Assembly: GCA_040394475.1 (NCBI GenBank) | Contig: JBEBSD010000091.1 | Coordinates: forward strand, 1-22,045 | DNA length: 22,045 nt | Direction of reading: 5' to 3' | Source: JBEBSD01 sp040394475 | GTDB taxonomy: Bacteria; Bacteroidota; Bacteroidia; Cytophagales; Spirosomataceae | Shown here: in pieces, positions 8,457 to 16,830 of the stretch | Layout: each line of letters opens with the position of its first letter | Position numbering within the stretch: position 1 is the stretch's first letter | Made by a program: the position numbers and the translations under genes | Notes under the pieces: model-generated | What the model was told of the DNA's origin: nothing | The model's database searches: none | The model's input: the letters and a program-made list of their open reading frames with translations, nothing else

Positions 8457-9329
8457 ATGAAAGCACATTTTGAACAAGTCAGACCGCTGCCTGAAAACTC
8501 GTTTAAAGTATTTCTTCACGCAGTAGATGAATTCGATGCTCCCTGGCACTACCATCCCGAATATGAGCTGACCCTCATTCTGGATAGCCAGGGTGTCAGG
8601 TATGTCGGCAACCATATTGAAAACTTTGGTGAAGGCGATCTGGTATTACTCGGACCGAACCTTCCGCATTGCTGGAAAAACACGGGCGACCATCGGAAGC
8701 CGGCCCGCGCCATCGTGGTACAATGGCAGGAAGAACTCCTGGGCGCCGGATGGGTTGAACATCCGGAATTCGGTCCTATCCGAAGGCTGCTTCAGGTAGC
8801 CAGTCAGGGCGCCCGATTCAAGCAGCCGGTTACGAAGCAGGTACAGGAAATGATGCTGCAGCTGCTGGATATGCCTCCTTTTAAAAAACTGGTACAGTTG
8901 CTGGAAATACTGGACCTTCTGGCCGGAACTGAGGAAAAACAGCTGTTGTGTGAACATGGCTTCAGTTATCCGCTGAATTATGGCGACAACCAACGTATCA
9001 ATGTCGTTTACAACTACGTACAGGAGCATTACGACGAAAAAATCACACTGGCCGACATCGCGGGTCTCGTTCATATGAATGAAGAGTCTTTCTCCCGCTT
9101 CTTCAGCAGAATCATCCGCAAGCCGTTTTTTACGTTCCTCAACGAATACCGGGTCAATATGGCCTGCAAGCTGCTGATAGAGACGGACATGCAGGTAGCG
9201 CAGATTAGTTATGCCTGCGGCTATGAGAGTCTTCCCTTCTTCTACCGGCAGTTCGGCAAGTTCAGTAATATGCCTCCCCGCAGCTACAGAAAGCAGTTCC
9301 AGCAGACCAGCTTGAGGCCGGCTCCCTAA
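8457..9329 (+). CDS. AraC-family regulator with cupin sensor domain
   Basis: A 290-aa transcription factor. I start it at the ATG at 8457 rather than the in-frame TTG two codons upstream. The N-terminal cupin (about 10-95) has the small-molecule/metal pattern H31-x-H33-x3-E37 (WHYHPEYELTL) and His71 (NLPHCW), as in AraC-type regulators of sugar use. The C-terminal double HTH is at about 180-285, with LADIAGLVHMNEESFSRFF and ISYACGYESLPFFYRQFGK. It diverges from the PhyH-ADH-esterase operon, so it most likely activates that operon in response to its substrate. Its TAA stop overlaps the TAG stop of the convergent Gfo/Idh gene by 4 nt, which leaves no room for a terminator between them. Confidence 0.92.
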   Translation: MKAHFEQVRPLPENSFKVFLHAVDEFDAPWHYHPEYELTLILDSQGVRYVGNHIENFGEGDLVLLGPNLPHCWKNTGDHRKPARAIVVQWQEELLGAGWVEHPEFGPIRRLLQVASQGARFKQPVTKQVQEMMLQLLDMPPFKKLVQLLEILDLLAGTEEKQLLCEHGFSYPLNYGDNQRINVVYNYVQEHYDEKITLADIAGLVHMNEESFSRFFSRIIRKPFFTFLNEYRVNMACKLLIETDMQVAQISYACGYESLPFFYRQFGKFSNMPPRSYRKQFQQTSLRPAP

Positions 9330-10633
9330 AAAGAAGGCAGCTTATACCCGTTAAAGTATTCTTTGGCGATGAGCTTGTTTGCTTCCGGATCGTCAAATTC
9401 CCCCCGCTCCTTATCCCAATACAGCTTTTTACCTGTCCGATAGGCGATATTTCCCATTTGTGCGAAAACCGCGATGTCCGATCCCACCTGGACGGGTGCG
9501 TTTAAATCTTCCAGTTTTCTGGATCTGACAACATCGATAAAATTGCTGGCATGGAGGTCAAGTCCCTTGTCCTGTGATTCCTGCAGCGGGACAGCTTCCA
9601 TTCGCTTCCCTTCGGGAATGACTTCCCATCCGCTCCTGTTTAACACAAGTGTACCGTTGGCGCCGATAAATGCAACACCGTGCTGCCGGCCATACGGTCC
9701 GTTATCGATTCCTACAGCCTGTTCCCACTGTATGTTGAAGTCGCCAAATTCGTAAACCGTTGTGAGTGTATCAGGGGTTTCAGCTCCGGAATCCGGAGAA
9801 GCAAACTTACCGCCGGCTGCCATAATACTCTTCGGCGTATCCACTTTCATCCCCAAAAGCGCGTAGTCCAGCAAATGGACACCCCAGTCTGTCATCAATC
9901 CACCGGCATAATCCCAAAACCACCGGAAATTAAAATGAAACCTGTTGGGATTGAACGGTCTTTTGGGGGCAGGCCCTAGCCACTTATCGTAATCCACCCC
10001 TGCCGGCGGATTTTCATCCGGCAGGCTGGGAATAGGAGTTACCCAGCTGAAATAGGCCCATACTTTGACCAGGCGTATTTTGCCCAGTTTTCCGGATTGC
10101 ACAAAATCAATCGCCTCACGAAAGTGTTTCTGACTTCTTTGCCACTGCCCTACCTGCACCACCCGGCCATACCGATTCTGGGCGGCTACCATACTGCGGC
10201 ACTCCTGGATAGAGTTGCCGATAGGCTTTTCCACATAAATATCCTTCCCCGCCTGACAGGCCTCCACCATCATCAGACAGTGCCAGTGGTCAGGAGAGCC
10301 GATGATGACCGCATCGACCTCCTTATCAGCCAGCAGCTGGCGATAGTCTGCGTACGCTTTTACGGTAATCCCTTTAGCTGCAAGCTCCCCGACCCGCTTT
10401 TCGAGCACATTCTTATCCACGTCGCACAGCGCCGTACATACCACATCGGGATTTTTCAGAATCGCGGTCAGGTCCGACCACCCCATGCCGTTCACCCCGA
10501 TCGCGCCGATCCGGATGACATCCGCCGCAAACGGATTGTAGGCGGATGCTACCGAGGGAATGACTGAACTAAGACCTGCACCTGCGACCAGTGCAGAAGC
10601 TGAACGGATAAATTTTCTTCTTGATTGTTCCAT
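9326..10633 (-). CDS. Tat-exported Gfo/Idh/MocA oxidoreductase
   Basis: A 435-aa NAD(P)-dependent oxidoreductase. The N-terminus carries a twin-arginine signal, SRRKFIRSASALVAGAG, followed by SVASA, so the folded cofactor-bound enzyme should be exported to the periplasm. The Rossmann motif is GAIGVNGMG (43-51) and the catalytic lysine is K136 in EKPIGNS. DWGVHLLDYALLGM is typical of the Tat-exported Bacteroidota and Planctomycetes subgroup, which modifies or cleaves sugars through a keto intermediate. It lies 80 nt after SusD on the same strand and is probably the distal gene of the susCD operon, so it may process the imported glycan. The exact sugar is unknown. The gene ends in a 4-nt convergent overlap with the AraC gene. 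Confidence 0.92.
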   Translation of the reverse strand: MEQSRRKFIRSASALVAGAGLSSVIPSVASAYNPFAADVIRIGAIGVNGMGWSDLTAILKNPDVVCTALCDVDKNVLEKRVGELAAKGITVKAYADYRQLLADKEVDAVIIGSPDHWHCLMMVEACQAGKDIYVEKPIGNSIQECRSMVAAQNRYGRVVQVGQWQRSQKHFREAIDFVQSGKLGKIRLVKVWAYFSWVTPIPSLPDENPPAGVDYDKWLGPAPKRPFNPNRFHFNFRWFWDYAGGLMTDWGVHLLDYALLGMKVDTPKSIMAAGGKFASPDSGAETPDTLTTVYEFGDFNIQWEQAVGIDNGPYGRQHGVAFIGANGTLVLNRSGWEVIPEGKRMEAVPLQESQDKGLDLHASNFIDVVRSRKLEDLNAPVQVGSDIAVFAQMGNIAYRTGKKLYWDKERGEFDDPEANKLIAKEYFNGYKLPSF

Positions 10634-10713
10634 AAGTTATTTTTTTGCGGTTCCGGCAAAGCGGTCAGTAAGGCTTGATTGAAAACTTCATTAAGGATTT
10701 AGGAATAGTCATG

Positions 10714-12423
10714 TCAGTACCCCGGGTTTTGCCTTAGCTGCGGCGATATCAGCAACACGGCCTGCCCGATCGGCATGATGTTTGTATGGTCGTCCGGGTC
10801 CGGGCTCTTATCCCACCAGGTTCCCTTCGTAAATTTATCAAAACGGATCAGATCTGTACGGCGGCGGCCTTCCGCCAGAAACTCCCGGCCCCATTCATCG
10901 AGGAGCTCCTGCTCGGTAAGCTCGCTTCCGTCCTGGTTGTACAGGCTCGGGGATCCTGAAGGGTAGTAACGACGTCTTACCGTATTCAGCAACTCCGAGG
11001 CGCCGGCTTTGTCACCGGCCCTGAATTTGCACTCTGCCAGGGAATAGTAAATTTCTGCCATACGGATTTCAACGTAGTCGGATTCCAGGCTGTTGGGATC
11101 ACTTGACGGGTACACCGGGTACTTGATCACGAACACGCCCGAATTCTCATCCGCATGGGTCATATCCGACTGCTTATCCGGATTGAGGTGTCCCTCACCG
11201 GGTCCGTAGCTCACCTGTGTGGTCCCTACCAGGCGGTTGAATATCCCTACCTGGTCCCTGATATAATAGTCGTATCCTTTTGTCCCCTGGATACGCGCAC
11301 CGGTTTCCGGGTTCACCAGGTACCCCCAGAGAAACATTCCCTCCCGCTTGCTCCCGCCCAGATTCACGTACTTCTTCAACCGGATATCATCGGGATATTT
11401 TTGAAACTTCACAAGCGGCTTTCCGAGTGAAAATGAATATTCCACGCTGTCGACATCCCTTCCCGGTTGCAGGGCATATTTGAAGTTCGGAGAGATGGTG
11501 GTTTGTGCCTGAAAATAGGGAGCCGCCAGGTAAGGAATGCACAGATTGTAGATGCCGCCTGTGTAGTGGTAACTGGAGAACCCAGCCCGGCTCGGAAAAG
11601 CAAAAATAGTCTCAGGCGACTCATGGTTGTCAAAATCAAAAGCGCCGTCCCATTCGGTCGCCAGGCCGTAGTTTCCGTAGACCCCGTCAATGAGATCCTG
11701 GCAAATCCTCGCACAATCTGCAAACCTGTCTGTACCGGTATAGATTGCTGCGTTCAGGTAGAGGCGGGCGAGCAATGACATCGCCCCGGCCTTGGTCCAT
11801 CTCCCGTTGGTACCCGCTGCCTTTGCCGGGAGATCAGCCATTACCTCCTGCAGCTCCTTTTCCAGGAAGCTTACTGTTTCCTCCGGCGTTGACTGCGGCG
11901 TTTTCGGGTCGGCGTCCTTATAGGTGGTGCTGATGACGATATTCCGGTAGTAATCCAGCAGCCGCAGGTGATACCATGCCCGGAATACCCGCAGATCAGC
12001 GATAAACCGTTTCACTTCCGCCTCGGTGAACCCGAACTTCGCCACATCAATAGTCTGCAAGTCTTCAATAGAATTATTCGCCTGCGCGATCCCCTGGTAT
12101 AAACTATTCCAGGTATCACTGGCAAACCTGTCCTGGGGCGTCCAGGTATGGTAATGCTGGCGGTAATAGTATTGTCCGTCCAGCCAATGTCCCTGCCGGT
12201 TGGGGGTCATCATTTCATCGGACGAATTTTCCTGGAATTCAAAGGACACGGACAGGCTTGAATAGGCCTGGTCATAGGTTCGCAACGTAGCGCGGATCAC
12301 ATCGTCCTTGGTCTGAAAGTAATTTCCTTTGACCACAATGCTGTAGGGCTTTTCGTCCAGGTCGCTGCACCCGCCTGCAAGCACCGCTATAAAGGCCAGA
12401 ATTAATGAGTTGCTGTTTTTCAT
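10714..12423 (-). CDS. SusD/RagB-family glycan-binding lipoprotein
   Basis: A 569-aa surface lipoprotein that caps the SusC pore and captures nutrients. The signal peptide ends in LAGGC with lipidated Cys19, followed by SDLDEKP, typical of SusD proteins. The N-terminal SusD-like domain carries TPR-type helices (IAQANNSIEDLQTI, RFIADLRVFRAWYHLRLLDYY), and the C-terminal RagB/SusD domain includes YVEIRMAEIYYSLAECKFRAGDKAGASELLNTVRRR and EWGREFLAEGRRRTDLIRFDKF. Length is normal. It starts 20 nt after SusC and is surely cotranscribed with it. The ligand cannot be assigned, as no glycosidase is encoded nearby. Confidence 0.96.
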   Translation of the reverse strand: MKNSNSLILAFIAVLAGGCSDLDEKPYSIVVKGNYFQTKDDVIRATLRTYDQAYSSLSVSFEFQENSSDEMMTPNRQGHWLDGQYYYRQHYHTWTPQDRFASDTWNSLYQGIAQANNSIEDLQTIDVAKFGFTEAEVKRFIADLRVFRAWYHLRLLDYYRNIVISTTYKDADPKTPQSTPEETVSFLEKELQEVMADLPAKAAGTNGRWTKAGAMSLLARLYLNAAIYTGTDRFADCARICQDLIDGVYGNYGLATEWDGAFDFDNHESPETIFAFPSRAGFSSYHYTGGIYNLCIPYLAAPYFQAQTTISPNFKYALQPGRDVDSVEYSFSLGKPLVKFQKYPDDIRLKKYVNLGGSKREGMFLWGYLVNPETGARIQGTKGYDYYIRDQVGIFNRLVGTTQVSYGPGEGHLNPDKQSDMTHADENSGVFVIKYPVYPSSDPNSLESDYVEIRMAEIYYSLAECKFRAGDKAGASELLNTVRRRYYPSGSPSLYNQDGSELTEQELLDEWGREFLAEGRRRTDLIRFDKFTKGTWWDKSPDPDDHTNIMPIGQAVLLISPQLRQNPGY

Positions 12424-12443
12424 TTTAAATTACTGTTTGGTCA

Positions 12444-15400
12444 TTAGAAATCTACCTGTACGCCGATCAGCAGCTGTCTGGTGGAAGGATAGTAGGCTTT
12501 TGTACCGACATTTCCATCGTTAAAGATGCCGGGATTCTGCCCGTTTACGGGGTACAGGTCCGGATCCACTCCGCTGAACCCGGTGAAGGTCAGCAGATTC
12601 CTGGTCGATGCATACAGGCGAACCGATTCCAGGTGTTTGAGCTTGGTATGGAGGGTGTATCCGATGTTGACCACATCCAGTTTTACAAAATCTCCCTTTT
12701 CCAGGAAGTAATCACTCAGCAGCGGAAGCCCTTTGATAGCCCCGTTTCTTTCGTACGCCGAGGGCAGCACATTGGAGTTAAAGGCCGCCGACTGCATCCC
12801 ATAGTAAAACTCGTGCACATTGAATATGTCCCATTGGAAAGCTCCCCTGAACGAGGCGCTGGCATCCCAGTTTTTATACCGGAACGAATGGGTCATGCCC
12901 GCCGTGAATCGCGGCTGCCCGTTACCAACGAACTGTTTGTCTTCTTCGGTGGCTAATGCTGCGGCAACCGCATTTCCTTCCTTATCAATGATCATGAAAT
13001 CGCCTTTGTCATCAACACCGGCATATTTCCAGAGATAGAACATCCCCAGTCGTTTCCCTTCCTGCAGGCGCTGGGCAGGGCCCGGAGAACCCGGTGCAGG
13101 CATGTTGATCTGACTCGTAAAACTCTGTCCCTGGTAGAGATCATTTGAAAAGGATACAAAAACAGAATTTTGCGTCGCACCGTTTAAAGAAATATCATAG
13201 GAAAAATCCTTCTTGGTGACGACGCCAGCGTGCAGATCGAGTTCGACGCCGTTACTTTTCATGCTTCCGACGTTTACGATCGTGGTGGCAGCGATGTTAG
13301 GAGGCAAGGGCGCATTGTAAGTACCCAGCAGATCGATTGCCCTTCGGCTGTAATAATTGAGCGTCCCGTTGAGCCTGTAATCGAAAAGGCTGAAATCCAG
13401 TCCGATGTTCCAGTTTTTGAGTCGCTCCCATTTCAGGTTGGGGTTGACATTGCTGCCTGGCCCGTAAACCTGCAAATATGTACCGTTGTATTCGTATTGC
13501 CCGAATCCCTGGTAAACCGGCAAAGAGGTATAATTCCCGATGGCGTCCTGGTTGCCGGTCTCGCCGTAATCCGCCCTGATCTTCAGGTCGGTGATCCATT
13601 TGACATCCTGTAAAAAGGTTTCCGTGCCGATCCTCCATCCTGCCGAGACGCCGGGGAAGTATCCCCATTTATTGTTGGCTCCGAATTTTGACGAGCCGTC
13701 CCTGGTCAGCGAAGCCGAGAAGAGGTATTTGTCATCGTAGGAATAATTTAACCGCGCCCGGAAAGAAATCAGCCGGTTATCCGATTTGTTTGTACCAAAC
13801 CCGTTCCTGCCGGCCACCATGTTATAGGTCCCGTTGCCTAAATTGTTATAGGTAGTGGCATCGGTCGGGAAGTCGCTGTTGCTCGCGTTCAGGCCCGAAA
13901 CCACGAAATACTGATAGGAATAAACCCCCAGCAGCTTCAACGAATGCTTCTTGATATCCAGATAGTAGTTGGCCAGCCATTCAACGCTGTACTGGTCAGC
14001 CTTGGAATACGCCCGGCCGGCAGTGCCTTTTCTGCCAGCGACGATCTGGGTCGTCATATTGGAAGGAGAGAAGGAATAGTCAAAGACATCGGAAGACACC
14101 TGCGCCACTTGTACCTGGGTGTTCAGGTTCGGGTTGATGTTCAGTTTAAAGGTACCGTTCCAATCCAGGTACTTTTGCTCGACACCCGTCTCCTGGAGCT
14201 TCAGGGCCTCCACGGGATTGTATTCATCGTATCCGCCGAAGGCATAGTATAAGTCAGGGTTCTGCGGATCCATGACCGGCGCTGTGGGATTCAACAGCAA
14301 GCCTTCATTGAATACGCTTCTGTTGATTGTGACGCCTTTTGCAAACCGGGGCGTTACATTCAGGATAATAGCATACAGGCCGTCTTTCCCGGTATGATCG
14401 ATGCCGGCGCGAACGCCGTATTGCTCCCGGTTAGAGGCGATGTCGAGCCCGTTTGCACGCTGATAATCTACTGTGGCGCGATAGGATGTGTTGCCGCCGC
14501 CGCCCATGTACGACAGGGAATGTTTTTGGGAAAACGCAAACTTGCGGCTGATGAGGTCCATCCAGTCTGTATCGGCGCCCAGATCTGTTCCTCTGTTCTG
14601 CTCCCTGAATGCGGCCGGCGACAGCGCCTTCAGGGCCATGGCCGGGCTGTCGAAACTCGTGAATCCATTGTAAGAGACGCGGCCTTCGCCCTTTGCTCCC
14701 CTTTTGGTGGTGATCAGAATAACACCGTTGCTGGCCCGGGTGCCGTAAATGGCCGACGCAGCCCCATCCTTCAGCACATCGATCGATTCAATATCATTTT
14801 CGTTTACACTGAGCAGGTTTCCGCCCGGAACGCCGTCAATCACAATCAGCGGTCCCGTGGCATTGGATCTTGTTGCAATACCGCGAAGCTGGATGCTGGC
14901 CCTCGAGTTGGGATCTGCAGCGCCTGTATTTTGTATCGTAAGCCCCGATACTTTACCCTGGAGCTTCATCATAGGATCATTTGAAGCTACCACAGACAAG
15001 TCCCTGCCCGAGATATGCGAAATGGCGCTGGTTACTTCCTTTTTATCCAACGTTCCATAACCTACGACCACCACACTTTCAAGGTTTTGAACAGCTTCGG
15101 TAAGCGCTACATCAATATGCGACCTTCCGGCTACCGGGATTTCCGCTCCGTTAAATCCGATCGATGAAAACACGAGCGTATCCTTTTCTCCGGGAACCAC
15201 AAGGGTGTAGTTGCCGTCCACATCCGTGACGGCAGCGGTATTGGTCCCTTTCACGACAATGCTCACCCCCGGTAGCGCATCGCCGTTTCCGGCAGCGGTT
15301 ACCTTGCCTTTAACCACTATGGACGAATGCACCTGCACAGAAAACGGTGTTGCCGCATAAAGGGAATTGCTGCAAAACAGTTGAAAAACGACGGCAGCAA

Positions 15401-15515
15401 TTGACAGGAATAAGCTGCTTTTCCATTTGCTCCGGGCAGCAGCACGCAACGTTCCGGGGGAGGTACCAGGCCGTCCTCCCGCTAAAACAATAATAGGTTT
15501 CGTAGTAACGATCAT
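12444..15515 (-). CDS. SusC-like TonB-linked outer-membrane transporter
   Basis: A 1023-aa TonB-dependent transporter that pairs with the SusD protein. I use the ATG at 15515; the frame is open for 12 codons further to a TTG. A basic extension of about 32 residues precedes the hydrophobic signal segment SSLFLSIAAVVFQLF, with cleavage near SLYAA (55). The carboxypeptidase-regulatory-like domain covers about 67-140 (GKVTAAGNGDALPGVSIVVKG), then the SusC signature ESVVVVGYGT, the plug domain (about 155-275, with IDGVPGG and KDGAASAIYGTRASNGVI) and a 22-strand-type barrel ending in the aromatic residue QVDF. There is no STN domain, so it is not predicted to signal to an anti-sigma factor. Two TGGACAA repeats 73-100 nt upstream of the start are a possible activator site. 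Confidence 0.96.
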   Translation of the reverse strand: MIVTTKPIIVLAGGRPGTSPGTLRAAARSKWKSSLFLSIAAVVFQLFCSNSLYAATPFSVQVHSSIVVKGKVTAAGNGDALPGVSIVVKGTNTAAVTDVDGNYTLVVPGEKDTLVFSSIGFNGAEIPVAGRSHIDVALTEAVQNLESVVVVGYGTLDKKEVTSAISHISGRDLSVVASNDPMMKLQGKVSGLTIQNTGAADPNSRASIQLRGIATRSNATGPLIVIDGVPGGNLLSVNENDIESIDVLKDGAASAIYGTRASNGVILITTKRGAKGEGRVSYNGFTSFDSPAMALKALSPAAFREQNRGTDLGADTDWMDLISRKFAFSQKHSLSYMGGGGNTSYRATVDYQRANGLDIASNREQYGVRAGIDHTGKDGLYAIILNVTPRFAKGVTINRSVFNEGLLLNPTAPVMDPQNPDLYYAFGGYDEYNPVEALKLQETGVEQKYLDWNGTFKLNINPNLNTQVQVAQVSSDVFDYSFSPSNMTTQIVAGRKGTAGRAYSKADQYSVEWLANYYLDIKKHSLKLLGVYSYQYFVVSGLNASNSDFPTDATTYNNLGNGTYNMVAGRNGFGTNKSDNRLISFRARLNYSYDDKYLFSASLTRDGSSKFGANNKWGYFPGVSAGWRIGTETFLQDVKWITDLKIRADYGETGNQDAIGNYTSLPVYQGFGQYEYNGTYLQVYGPGSNVNPNLKWERLKNWNIGLDFSLFDYRLNGTLNYYSRRAIDLLGTYNAPLPPNIAATTIVNVGSMKSNGVELDLHAGVVTKKDFSYDISLNGATQNSVFVSFSNDLYQGQSFTSQINMPAPGSPGPAQRLQEGKRLGMFYLWKYAGVDDKGDFMIIDKEGNAVAAALATEEDKQFVGNGQPRFTAGMTHSFRYKNWDASASFRGAFQWDIFNVHEFYYGMQSAAFNSNVLPSAYERNGAIKGLPLLSDYFLEKGDFVKLDVVNIGYTLHTKLKHLESVRLYASTRNLLTFTGFSGVDPDLYPVNGQNPGIFNDGNVGTKAYYPSTRQLLIGVQVDF

Positions 15516-15587
15516 GTCGATGGTGAGCGGATTTAGGTTTGAAGTCAACAAATATCCGACAAAGCACCCCTTGTTTCGTTGCCTTTA

Positions 15588-15615
15588 TTGTCCAAAAAAT
15601 ACCTTATTTTGTCCA
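15588..15615 (-). promoter_or_regulatory. Candidate activator site: two TGGACAA direct repeats
   Basis: On the minus strand TGGACAA occurs at 15615-15609 and again at 15594-15588, 21 bp apart, or two helical turns. The second copy ends 72 nt before the SusC ATG. Direct repeats 21 bp apart are the classic layout for AraC-type HTH dimers, and both the HTCS and the AraC protein in this window carry such domains. The assignment to either is inference. Confidence 0.4.
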
Positions 15616-15713
15616 GCGTTTTGCATCCTGCTGGTTCATAGCGGAAACCTTCCGCCGGCCGGATCTCACGTTAGCCTGCGTTTATCCTGTCGGGAATCGG
15701 CAGGAGTCTGCCG

Positions 15714-16652
15714 TTAATCGGCGACATAGCCGCTTTCCCGGATCACCCCTTTCCCGGCCGGAGTCTGAAGCAATTCATAAAGCCTGTACGCCATAGAACC
15801 TGGATCGAGGTCTGACCGGATGACGGCGTACACGGGTGCCGTGTAGGGGTAAATTTTAGAGGAGATCGATTTTTTATCGGGATAGATGCCGTTGACAGCC
15901 AGGCTTTTGACGCCTGTGTGATCTCTGACGATCCACTCCTTATAATAGTAAACGGTGTAGCAGATGCCGTTTACGTCGTATCTGATGGTTGAAAACGCCT
16001 GCAGCATGCTGGAGATAATCTCTTGCGGCCAATCGGGCAATTCCTGGCCCTGCATCACCAGCAACTCCATCAGTTCCTGGCTTCCGGAATTCGCGTTCCG
16101 GATGTAGGGATTTATTGGAACATCCTTCCCGCCGACATCTTTCCAGTTTGTCAATTTACCGAGGTAGATATCCCGGAGCTGCTCTGTAGTGAGTGATTTA
16201 ACCGGGTTGGACGGGTTAACGAGCAGGACAAAAGCGTCGAGGGCAACAGGTGTTTCGATTAACGTCACTCCCTTGCTGTCGGCGTAGGCTTTCTCTTCCC
16301 CGGACATTTTCCGGGCGGAAAGTGTAAGATCGGCGTTGTTGTCAATCAGGTTGATAAAAGAGTTGTGGGTCTGGGAGGTCTTGATCCGTTCAAGAAAGAA
16401 TTCCCGGGGAATGTCATCATAGTCCGGCTGCAGAACCCATGTGCCGTTTGCTTCCCAGGCCTGTCGCCACTGGTAACGCCCGCCCAATAGTTTGCAGGCA
16501 ATCAGTGTCTGGAGTGGTTCGACCGATGTAGATCCGTCTACCCTTGGATAATTTTCCATGGTGATGCCCTCAAGCACCAGCGGCGGATCAACATTTTTAC
16601 TCTCGCACGAAAACAGCAAGAGGCTTATCAACATAATTCCTGAAACTCTCAT
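15714..16652 (-). CDS. PstS-like periplasmic substrate-binding lipoprotein
   Basis: A 312-aa member of the phosphate-binding PBP-like superfamily. The signal peptide MRVSGIMLISLLLFS ends at lipidated Cys16. The hallmark DGSTSVEPL, which binds the oxyanion in PstS, follows near residue 40, and later segments NADLTLSARKMSGEEKAYA, DAFVLLVNPSNPVKSLTTEQLRDIYLGKLTNWKDVGG and NANSGSQELMELL are all family-typical. No PstA, PstB or PstC permease is encoded in the window, so it acts alone or serves a distant transporter, and phosphate is not certain as its ligand. It is 198 nt upstream of SusC and 183 nt downstream of the propeller gene, on the same strand as both. The 5' leader has a possible long hairpin whose 3' arm touches the start codon. 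Confidence 0.88.
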   Translation of the reverse strand: MRVSGIMLISLLLFSCESKNVDPPLVLEGITMENYPRVDGSTSVEPLQTLIACKLLGGRYQWRQAWEANGTWVLQPDYDDIPREFFLERIKTSQTHNSFINLIDNNADLTLSARKMSGEEKAYADSKGVTLIETPVALDAFVLLVNPSNPVKSLTTEQLRDIYLGKLTNWKDVGGKDVPINPYIRNANSGSQELMELLVMQGQELPDWPQEIISSMLQAFSTIRYDVNGICYTVYYYKEWIVRDHTGVKSLAVNGIYPDKKSISSKIYPYTAPVYAVIRSDLDPGSMAYRLYELLQTPAGKGVIRESGYVAD

Positions 16653-16653
16653 G

Positions 16654-16709
16654 GGCGCTTTGCTGCCTTTAGTAAAAAACGGATGCGGTAGTATGATCCG
16701 GAAAGCGCC
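16654..16709 (-). promoter_or_regulatory. Leader inverted repeat abutting the PstS-like start codon
   Basis: GGCGCTTT (16654-16661) and AAAGCGCC (16702-16709) are perfect 8-bp complements with a 40-nt loop in the leader of the PstS-like gene. The arm nearest the gene lies one base before the ATG, so pairing would cover the ribosome-binding region. It may be a translational control element or chance. Confidence 0.3.
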
Positions 16710-16760
16710 GGGTTGGTTGGAAGGGAGTTGAGTGAATATTTCTATGAGCGGGCACGGGAT

Positions 16761-16800
16761 ACGATGGGTCGATGAGTGGATGGGTGGATGGGTGGATGGG
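16761..16800. repeat. 8-bp tandem repeat (TGGATGGG)
   Basis: Three perfect copies of TGGATGGG (16777-16784, 16785-16792, 16793-16800) follow two degenerate copies (ACGATGGG, TCGATGAG). The array runs directly into the 39-bp dispersed repeat. Confidence 0.85.
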
Positions 16801-16830
16801 TGAGCAGAGTCGAACCCAGGAGTCGAACCC
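16792..16830. repeat. 39-bp dispersed repeat with tRNA T-arm-like hairpins
   Basis: Identical to 1-39. It contains GAGTCGAACCCAG (16807-16819) and GAGTCGAACCC (16820-16830) in tandem. On the minus strand this gives CCGGG-TTCGACT-CCTGG, a 5-bp stem and 7-nt loop with the exact form of a tRNA T-arm. No D-arm, anticodon arm or acceptor stem is present. The repeat ends 5 nt before the stop of the propeller gene. Confidence 0.85.
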
